Origin: Parachlamydiales bacterium
Lineage (GTDB): Bacteria > Chlamydiota > Chlamydiia > Chlamydiales > Rhabdochlamydiaceae
Assembly: GCA_020050965.1 (NCBI GenBank)
Contig: JAGVJV010000267.1
Coordinates: 1 to 5,141 of the forward strand
Length of the DNA: 5,141 nucleotides
Direction: 5' to 3'
Part shown: one piece after another, positions 1 to 4,453 of the stretch
Position numbering within the stretch: the first letter of the stretch is position 1
Layout: every line of letters starts with the position of its first letter
The notes under the pieces: generated by a model
The model's input: only the letters and a program-made list of their open reading frames with translations
What the model was told of the DNA's origin: nothing
Databases searched by the model: none
Translations under genes and position numbers: made by a program

Positions 1-393
1 GTCTGGAGCGAACTCAGAACCTGTCTTATACCAGAGCACTGCGGTTCGTACCTCTTCGATATCTGGATATTTAGCGAGGAGGTGCGATTTAATTGCCCTA
101 AGAGTTTGCCCCGAATCGGCTAAGTCGTCGATCAGGAGAACTTTTTTGCTAAGCCCAGATACCGTAGCGATTTCAGAAATAACGAGCTGTTTTTGACTCA
201 TCCCTTTCTCGCCTTTATAGGAACTTGCGAGGACGATCGCCAGTGGTTTTTTAAACACCCTCGAGAACATATCGCCTAGGGGCATTCCTCCCCGCGCAAT
301 ACAGATGATATGGTCAAATTCCCAATCGGATTCCTCGATTTTTTGCACCAGGATTTCAGTCGTTTGATAATACTTTTCCCAGATCACTTCCAT
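1..393 (-). CDS. Xanthine/hypoxanthine-type phosphoribosyltransferase, N-terminal 131 residues (C-terminus beyond left edge)
   Basis: This is a type I phosphoribosyltransferase, which joins a nucleobase to PRPP in purine salvage in the cytoplasm. I read the frame directly on the minus strand and it is open to position 1, so the C-terminus is missing. The PRPP-binding loop is clear at residues 85-98 (VLLIDDLADSGQTL), with the two acidic residues D89 and D90. An ARGG motif at 33-36 fits the N-terminal PRPP/base-pocket region of Gpt/Xpt-like enzymes. Exact base specificity cannot be read from this part. The start is the only ATG in frame (391-393) and gives MEVIWEKYYQ, a plausible family N-terminus, but no Shine-Dalgarno precedes it. 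The frame stays open for 48 more codons upstream, with a signal-peptide-like stretch but no ATG, GTG or TTG. Its first 26 codons are duplicated as a relic at 2420-2499. Confidence 0.88.
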   Translation of the reverse strand, partial: MEVIWEKYYQTTEILVQKIEESDWEFDHIICIARGGMPLGDMFSRVFKKPLAIVLASSYKGEKGMSQKQLVISEIATVSGLSKKVLLIDDLADSGQTLRAIKSHLLAKYPDIEEVRTAVLWYKTGSEFAPD

Positions 394-556
394 GATAGGA
401 TGAGGTGTGGTTTCCGCATGTGCCTTTATTGAGAAGGCTCCGAATGTGAAGATACAAATCAGTTTGGCAATCGATATAAGCTTTCCCTGGGGTTTTGCAA
501 AATGATAAACAAAACTTTTTTTGCATCTAATAATTTTTTATTTTAATTGTTCAGAG
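314..556. repeat. Direct repeat, left copy: start region of the phosphoribosyltransferase gene
   Basis: Bases 314-459 align without a gap to 2420-2565, with 14 mismatches in 146 by my count (about 90% identity). Bases 532-556 then match 2563-2586 after a 75-base stretch present only here (or lost there). The repeat covers the first 26 codons of the gene, the open stretch before its ATG and an AT-rich block that may hold its promoter. Both copies lie in the same orientation, about 2.1 kb apart. Confidence 0.9.
384..419 (-). other. Possible 11-codon upstream ORF overlapping the phosphoribosyltransferase start
   Basis: A short frame MRKPHLILSWK starts at 417-419 and ends in TGA at 384-386, so it overlaps the phosphoribosyltransferase ATG in another frame. 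An AAAGG lies three bases before its ATG, which is closer than the usual Shine-Dalgarno spacing. The relic copy keeps the same frame as MWKRHLIPSWK at 2490-2525, with the same stop. Since the main ATG has no Shine-Dalgarno, reinitiation after this ORF could feed it. The conservation may only reflect shared ancestry of the duplicated block. Confidence 0.2.
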
Positions 557-569
557 GCAACAATTTCAT

Positions 570-824
570 TCAAAAGTTGGAGAATTTGTGAGCGCCGGAC
601 GCAAAGATGCCCCTAAGGCTCTCCTGTGATTGAATCAGTCCTTTTTGGTGCCTTTGGAACAGAAAGGATATATACTGCTTCCACTGGAAAGCTAGAGTTT
701 TGCCTTAGCCAGAGTAGCATCTTTGCGTCCGATCCGCCCATCTCCTAGTTTCTCAATAGTAAGCTTAAGCGGGATCGGACGCAAATCTATCTCCTCTGGT
801 GTTGGCAAATTCTCCAGCTTTCAA
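570..824. repeat. Inverted-repeat block: MITE-like element or structured RNA, not identified
   Basis: This block fills most of the 434-base gap between the phosphoribosyltransferase start and the mntR-like stop, and no protein frame explains it. Outer arms 574-588 and 806-820 match as AAGYTGGAGAATTTG and its complement, 14 of 15, and the odd pair is a G-U in plus-strand RNA. TCAA sits directly outside both arms (570-573 and 821-824), which could be a 4-base target duplication. Inside, 596-610 (CGGACGCAAAGATGC) is a perfect 15-base inverted repeat of 717-731, extended by CTAAGGC at 613-619 against 702-708. Bases 722-737 can also pair with 769-785 with one bulged G. The right arm ends eight bases below the mntR-like stop codon. 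I recognise no known RNA family and no transposase. Bases 394-569 hold the AT-rich, possibly promoter-bearing stretch before the phosphoribosyltransferase and nothing else I can name. Confidence 0.6.
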
Positions 825-827
825 GTG

Positions 828-1238
828 TCAGCAGTATAGATGTGTTTCTAGGGCATTTAATGTTTCGGGGCTAATATGATGTTCGAGCCCCTCGACATCT
901 TCTGCTGCAATGTTTTCTGGTACTCCTAATTTACGAAGGAAATGAAACAGAATCAGATGTCGTTTCTTTGAGTAGGATGCGAGCTCTTGGCCTTTGGGAG
1001 TTAGATCGATCAGGGGATGCATATTCTCGACCAAATAGCCCTCTCTCACCAATTTCTTGATCGTTTTAATAACATTGACATGGGAGACCCCCATTTCTCG
1101 GGCCAAATCGCAAACTCGAACTTTCCCCTTAGCCTCAATTAAATCGGCAATCATTTCGGTATAATCTTCGATTAATTCGCACAGATGCTGTCTTCTTACT
1201 TTTTGAAAGTGAAGTGCACGTTTTCCAGCAGTTTCCAT
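828..1238 (-). CDS. mntR: MntR-like manganese-responsive repressor (DtxR family)
   Basis: This cytoplasmic, metal-activated repressor of the DtxR/MntR family normally senses Mn(II) and shuts down manganese uptake genes. From the chosen start it has 136 residues. A winged helix comes first (DLAREMGVSHVNVIKTIKKL is the helix-turn-helix), with LTPKG in the wing region, then the helical dimerisation domain. All six MntR metal ligands are present, numbered from this start: D25 and E28 (EDYTE), H94 (RH), and E116, E119 and H120 (VEGLEHH). There is no C-terminal SH3-like domain, as expected for MntR rather than DtxR/IdeR. I prefer the ATG at 1236-1238 because an AGAG lies eight bases before it. An ATG at 1275-1277 would add 13 residues beginning MFFF, has no ribosome site, and would give a length like that of E. 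coli MntR. The gene diverges from the membrane-protein gene at 1335 across a half-site cluster that probably serves as its operator. Confidence 0.9.
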   Translation of the reverse strand: METAGKRALHFQKVRRQHLCELIEDYTEMIADLIEAKGKVRVCDLAREMGVSHVNVIKTIKKLVREGYLVENMHPLIDLTPKGQELASYSKKRHLILFHFLRKLGVPENIAAEDVEGLEHHISPETLNALETHLYC

Positions 1239-1299
1239 AGAGTAGACTCTAGCATAATTTCTATTAAAAAAAAACATTGAAGAAAACAGCTGGCATATC

Positions 1300-1331
1300 G
1301 TAACTTAGGTTACATTTGAAACCAAGGTTAC
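1300..1331. promoter_or_regulatory. Putative MntR/DtxR-type operator between the mntR-like gene and the divergent membrane-protein gene
   Basis: Four related half-sites lie in 32 bases. GTAAC (1300-1304) faces GTTAC (1309-1313) as a perfect 5-base dyad around TTAG. AACC (1320-1323) faces GGTT (1326-1329) around AA. AGGTTACA occurs twice as a direct repeat, at 1307-1314 and 1325-1332, an 18-base step. GGTT/AACC half-sites resemble those of DtxR-family operators (TTAGGTTAG is a DtxR box half), and the site is next to a gene for a member of that family. It covers the likely AAGG ribosome site of the 1335 gene, so bound repressor would block that gene and probably mntR too. I found no convincing -10/-35 pair for either direction, so promoter positions remain open. 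Confidence 0.5.
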
Positions 1332-1334
1332 AAA

Positions 1335-2378
1335 ATGTTGATCCAAAACAGATTCGAAATAGCTCAGAGTCTTAGTCCAATCACAATGGAAATTGATGCG
1401 CAATTGGCTCGCCCGTACAATAAGGTGATTCGTCAAGCCCTTGCCTCAGTCATCGAAGAGGTTCGAACGACCCCCTTCATTTTTTCTGCTAAAGCGGTCA
1501 TTTCATTGGTTGGATTGGCTGCTATTTTCCCAGCTTTTATCGGGGCATGGGCCTGTCTGAAAACCTTTCAGGTCGTCCCCTTAAGCGATCTTGAATCCTC
1601 AGATTATTCGACTGCAACAGGAGCTGCTCAAAATATTGGAAATACAGGGATGGCCGTAACCTACATGGTTCAACTGTATGAATTCGTCTTCCATCCTATA
1701 GCGCACCTCTTTATTAACTCGTATAATCGACGGGTTTGCAGAGAGATCACCGAGGTGTACGATAGAGCCTTAAGTGAAAACCAAAATTTCACTCCTGATC
1801 AGAGAGCCTTTCTGGTGGAGAAAAAAAACGATCGCTTAGCTCATTACCATGGCTTAGCAGAAGGCGATTGCTTAGATCTTACACAGATTCAATCACAGAT
1901 TGATGAGGAAAAGAGAAACAGGCTCTCAACTGTTAAAATTTTTCGCCTTCTGAAAAGACAAATTGCCGTGGATATCGAAAATAGCTCTTATGTTAACACA
2001 GCTGTAAAAAGTCTTTTCATTTTCATAGCAACGGGTTTAGTGAGCTTAAGCATTCCTATCCTCGTCATCGGGACCTATGGCTGTTATAAACCCTTTGTCC
2101 TCCAAAATCCCTTTGATTTAGCATCTTCCAATCAATCCAAAGTGGCAGATGCAACGGCAAATTATGCAAACACAGGTCATGCTTTAGAATATTTGGCTGT
2201 GGCGGCCATTCTAAGTATAAAAGTGGTGCAGTACATTCTGAGAGACTCTTATCATCGCGTCAAAAATCAGCAGATACAAGAATCCTATGAAAACGCACTG
2301 AACATTTGCAACCCGAACCCGGCAGTCCGAGACCTATTTTATCAAAGAATGAACCAAGAATTTGTTTACACGGTGTAA
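1335..2378 (+). CDS. Unrecognised four-helix membrane protein with an internal domain duplication
   Basis: I do not recognise this 347-residue protein. It consists of two copies of one domain, about residues 30-167 and 201-342, offset by 175-176 residues. Each copy has a long hydrophobic segment (about 53-79 and 224-250), a polar loop with an NTG motif (103-105 and 279-281), a second hydrophobic segment (about 106-128 and 282-303), then a basic helix with SYxRxx and xxxYxxAL ending in an N..P..R..F tail. The second segments and the helices after them look amphipathic or coiled. There is no signal peptide, so it is probably an integral membrane protein with four spans and a polar linker at 168-200. 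Paired hydrophobic segments recall chlamydial inclusion-membrane proteins, but there is no specific match. The start has AAGG at 1324-1327, seven bases upstream, within the putative MntR operator. Manganese control is therefore possible. Confidence 0.85.
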   Translation: MLIQNRFEIAQSLSPITMEIDAQLARPYNKVIRQALASVIEEVRTTPFIFSAKAVISLVGLAAIFPAFIGAWACLKTFQVVPLSDLESSDYSTATGAAQNIGNTGMAVTYMVQLYEFVFHPIAHLFINSYNRRVCREITEVYDRALSENQNFTPDQRAFLVEKKNDRLAHYHGLAEGDCLDLTQIQSQIDEEKRNRLSTVKIFRLLKRQIAVDIENSSYVNTAVKSLFIFIATGLVSLSIPILVIGTYGCYKPFVLQNPFDLASSNQSKVADATANYANTGHALEYLAVAAILSIKVVQYILRDSYHRVKNQQIQESYENALNICNPNPAVRDLFYQRMNQEFVYTV

Positions 2379-2391
2379 CTTTTGCCTGAAA

Positions 2392-2499
2392 TCACTCAAA
2401 AAATGGCTGATAGGTGGGTTCAAACTCCCAATCGGATTCCTCGATTTTTTGTACCAGGATTTCAGCCGTTTGATAGTAATTTTCCCAGGTCATTTCCAT
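2392..2499 (-). pseudogene. Relic of the phosphoribosyltransferase N-terminus
   Basis: An ATG at 2497-2499 opens a frame whose first 26 residues (MEMTWENYYQTAEILVQKIE, then ESDWEF) match residues 1-26 of the gene at 1-393, with four replacements (V3M, I4T, K7N, T12A) and three silent changes. After codon 26 the similarity ends and a TGA follows at 2392-2394, leaving 35 codons. The PRPP loop and everything else needed for catalysis is gone, so it cannot be an enzyme. The stop lies 14 bases from the end of the membrane-protein gene on the other strand. It is most simply a broken duplicate. Confidence 0.8.
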
Positions 2500-2586
2500 G
2501 ATGGGATGAGGTGTCGTTTCCACATATGCCTTTATTGAGAGGGCTCCGAATGTCAAAATACAAATTTTTTATTTTAATTGTCAGAG
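2420..2586. repeat. Direct repeat, right copy, with a 75-base deletion
   Basis: This is the partner of 314-556. Bases 2420-2565 match 314-459 without gaps, and the AT-rich block 2563-2586 matches 532-556. The join falls in an AAAT shared by both edges, which fits deletion by slippage or short-homology recombination. The loss is 75 bases, a multiple of three. With the left copy it brackets the inverted-repeat block, the mntR-like gene and the 347-residue membrane-protein gene. Confidence 0.9.
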
Positions 2587-2607
2587 CGATGATCAACATG
2601 CTATAAT
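2578..2607 (+). promoter_or_regulatory. Sigma-70-type promoter for the DUF4116 repeat gene
   Basis: The -35 box TTGTCA (2578-2583, five of six to consensus) is followed by an 18-base spacer and a perfect TATAAT (2602-2607). Transcription should start near 2614, giving a leader of about 24 bases. AAGG at 2626-2629 is the likely ribosome site, eight bases before the ATG at 2638. The -35 box lies in the tail of the right direct repeat, while the -10 lies outside it. Confidence 0.75.
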
Positions 2608-2637
2608 ATTTAAGAAACATTAAATAAGGTATAAGTT

Positions 2638-3912
2638 ATGGTGGGTCGTATTGAAGGTTTTTTAGTTAAGGCGGACAATATTTGTAATTATGTTCCAATT
2701 GTCAGTTCTGCAAACAATTTAATTGACCTTTTCCAGAAATGTGTCGTCCTTCCCTTCTTAAGTAAAACAACTGTCGCAAATAGCCACTACTATACTCATC
2801 TCCAACAAAAAACTGCTTTCCGTTGTATCCTCCTCCTCATTCCTATTCTAGGAAATATACTCATCGCTATTTATGACCTGGCCACCCGGAAATACAATGA
2901 TAAGGCTTATATGCTTGAGACTGTTAGTAAGGATGGCTTTGCACTTAAGGATGCTTATTATCTACTGAAAGAAGATCCCGATGTCGTAAATGCTGCTGCC
3001 GATGAGGATGTGCGTGCACTATGGTATGCGAGCCCAAAATTGAAAGGGGATAAGGATTTCATGATCGCTAGAGTTCAAGAAGATAACGATGCATTTGATT
3101 ATGTAAGTGAGGAGCTTCTATTTGATAAAGAATTTATGATTGCAATGCTTGAAGAAGGTATTGATGCAGCAAGTTATGCAGACGATGAGCTCTTTGATGA
3201 TAAGGATTTCATGCTTGCCGCAATTAAAAGAAATATGTTTGTAATTCGAAATGCGAGTAAGCGGTTAAAGAATGATAAGGATTTCATGCTTGCCGCAATT
3301 GAGCATGGTACCATTACACTCAAATATGCTAATAAAAAGCTAAGAGATAATGAAGAATTTATGCTTGCAGCTGGGGAAGTTGATTACAGAGCATTTGATT
3401 ATACGAGCGAGCGACTTAAAGACGATAAAGACTTTATGCTTGCAGCTGTAAAAATTAATAAATTTACACTTGAGAAAGCAAGCGATCGACTTAAAAATGA
3501 CAAGGAATTCATGCTTGCGGCTTTTGAAATCAATGAACATTCCTCTCGGTATCTCGGGGATCGGCTTAAAGACAATCGAGACTTCATGCTTGACATGATT
3601 AAGGAGGATAGACATGCATTTAATTATGCGAGCGATCGCCTTCAACACGATAAAGACTTCGTACTCGCTGCGATGGCTATAGAGTTTGATGTGTATTATT
3701 CTGTCAGTAAGAAGCTCAAAGATGATAAAGATTTCATGCTCGCAGCTGTGGCTCAAGATTACCGCGCACTTTATCTAGCCAGCGACCGCTTAAATGCCGA
3801 TACTGATGTAGTACGAGCTGCTATGAAGAACAATCGGGCTGCCCGTTTCACTGCTAAAGTAGATGTGGAAGGCCCTCTAGAAAAAGTCTTTAATTTTGTG
3901 GCTTGTAGGTAA
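2638..3912 (+). CDS. DUF4116-type repeat protein with hydrophobic N-terminal module
   Basis: This 424-residue protein has unknown function. Residues 1-87 form an N-terminal module with a hydrophobic stretch at about 61-83 (CILLLIPILGNILIAIYD is its core), probably one membrane span or hairpin. Similar stretches head many hypothetical proteins of environmental chlamydiae. Residues 88-412 are 13 consecutive 25-residue units in exact register, with no insertion or deletion. Each unit begins DKDFMLAA or a variant and ends near YASDRLKx. Units 1, 2 and 13 are the most diverged. The pattern matches the DUF4116 family as I know it, probably stacked alpha-helical pairs making a protein-binding surface. 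An effector or host-interaction role is only inference; no secretion signal is evident. It has its own strong promoter at 2578-2607. Its last 23 bases overlap the convergent ogt gene. Confidence 0.88.
   Translation: MVGRIEGFLVKADNICNYVPIVSSANNLIDLFQKCVVLPFLSKTTVANSHYYTHLQQKTAFRCILLLIPILGNILIAIYDLATRKYNDKAYMLETVSKDGFALKDAYYLLKEDPDVVNAAADEDVRALWYASPKLKGDKDFMIARVQEDNDAFDYVSEELLFDKEFMIAMLEEGIDAASYADDELFDDKDFMLAAIKRNMFVIRNASKRLKNDKDFMLAAIEHGTITLKYANKKLRDNEEFMLAAGEVDYRAFDYTSERLKDDKDFMLAAVKINKFTLEKASDRLKNDKEFMLAAFEINEHSSRYLGDRLKDNRDFMLDMIKEDRHAFNYASDRLQHDKDFVLAAMAIEFDVYYSVSKKLKDDKDFMLAAVAQDYRALYLASDRLNADTDVVRAAMKNNRAARFTAKVDVEGPLEKVFNFVACR
2899..3873 (+). repeat. Thirteen in-frame 75-base coding repeats (25 residues each)
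   Basis: Units start at codon 88 and every 25 codons after it, to codon 388. Most are diverged at DNA level, but some stretches are identical between neighbours: 27 bases at 3199-3225 recur exactly at 3274-3300, including silent positions. That suggests recent unit duplication or gene conversion within an older array. Confidence 0.9.
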
Positions 3913-4363
3913 TTTCAAGGTCTAAGAGCCATTTTTTTCGGTCTAATCCGCCGCCATAGCCGCCTATCCCGCCATTATGGTTAATCACCCGATGGCAGGG
4001 GATAATGACCGCAAGGTTGTTGGCTCCATTGGCTTGTGCTACTGCTCGACATCCAAGAGGATTTTCAACAGCAATTGCAAGATCCTTATAGGAGATAGTC
4101 TGTCCATAAGGGATCTTTAGCAGTTCTTCCCAAACCTGTTTTTGAAAGGGTGTTCCTTTGAGGGCTAGTGGGGTCTTAAATTCTTTAAGTTTACCTTGGA
4201 AATAAAGCTTTAGCTCTCGTGCAATTTGCTCAAGTGGTTCAGCGTGACCCATCTCTTCTTTTTGTCCATCATAGAATTCTAAAATGTGAAGCGCGCTTTC
4301 GTCTGCGGCTGCCCACATGGGGCCTAGGGGAGTTTCGATTATTTTGGATTTGAGCTCTTGCAT
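3890..4363 (-). CDS. ogt: Methylated-DNA--[protein]-cysteine S-methyltransferase (O6-methylguanine repair)
   Basis: This is a suicide DNA-repair protein that moves the methyl group from O6-methylguanine (and O4-methylthymine) to its own cysteine. Its 157 residues match the short Ogt/AdaB form without an Ada regulatory domain. Visible features are an N-terminal domain at about 1-65, then the DNA-binding and catalytic domain: TPFQKQVWEEL (71-81), PYGQTISYKDLA (86-97), the arginine finger R106 (CRAVAQANG), and the active site IPCHRVI with C123. A glycine-rich GGYGGGLDRKKWLL tail follows. The usual Asn-Pro before the active site reads Asn-Asn (N115-N116), a mild oddity. The ATG at 4361-4363 is 12 bases after the tRNA-His CCA end and lacks a Shine-Dalgarno. 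The gene is probably read through from comEC and tRNA-His. Its end overlaps the DUF4116 gene by 23 bases, tail to tail. Confidence 0.95.
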   Translation of the reverse strand: MQELKSKIIETPLGPMWAAADESALHILEFYDGQKEEMGHAEPLEQIARELKLYFQGKLKEFKTPLALKGTPFQKQVWEELLKIPYGQTISYKDLAIAVENPLGCRAVAQANGANNLAVIIPCHRVINHNGGIGGYGGGLDRKKWLLDLEITYKPQN

Positions 4364-4375
4364 AGCTAAAGAAAA

Positions 4376-4453
4376 TGGGGCGATCGACGGGACTCGAACC
4401 CGCGACCTTCGGAATCACAATCCAACGTTCTAACCAACTGAACTACGATCGCC
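4376..4453 (-). tRNA. tRNA-His (anticodon GUG)
   Basis: The minus strand folds as a full cloverleaf. G-1 is at 4453, and the acceptor stem is GCGATCG (4452-4446) against CGATCGC (4386-4380). T8-A9 is followed by the D stem GTTC/GAAC, and the anticodon stem TTGGA/TCCGA carries the loop TTGTGAT, giving GTG. The variable loop is AGGTC, and the T arm is GCGGG-TTCGAGT-CCCGT with one G-U pair. C73 is at 4379, opposite G-1, the identity pair of tRNA-His. CCA is encoded at 4378-4376. The 5' end overlaps the comEC stop, and ogt starts 12 bases downstream. Confidence 0.97.

Noticed and set aside
722..785. Intrinsic terminator for mntR from the 722-737/769-785 stem
   Set aside because: No run of U follows the stem in the minus-strand transcript, and the loop is 31 bases long.
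1275..1277. Longer start for the mntR-like gene, adding MFFFNRNYARVYS
   Set aside because: There is no ribosome site before it, it runs at once through a nine-T tract, and the extra residues do not resemble family sequence. Kept as an alternative because the total length would match E. coli MntR.
1277..1306. Promoter for the membrane-protein gene from TTGAAG (1277-1282) and TAACTT (1301-1306)
   Set aside because: The -10 matches the consensus at only three of six positions, although the spacing of 18 is acceptable. Not strong enough to annotate.
3340..3756. Minus-strand open frame of 138 codons (and a smaller one at 3399-3596)
   Set aside because: It lies antisense to the DUF4116 repeats and is kept open by their 75-base period. 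Its product is simply the complement of the repeat, and it has no promoter or ribosome site.
2899..3873. Regular 75-base spacing as a CRISPR array
   Set aside because: The period is an in-frame multiple of 25 codons inside a clear protein. The units differ throughout instead of alternating identical repeats with unique spacers.
3899..3940. Possible terminator after the DUF4116 gene: a short GG..CC pairing followed by seven T at 3932-3940
   Set aside because: The stem is only two or three pairs with mismatches, and it lies within the ogt coding sequence. That is too weak to call.
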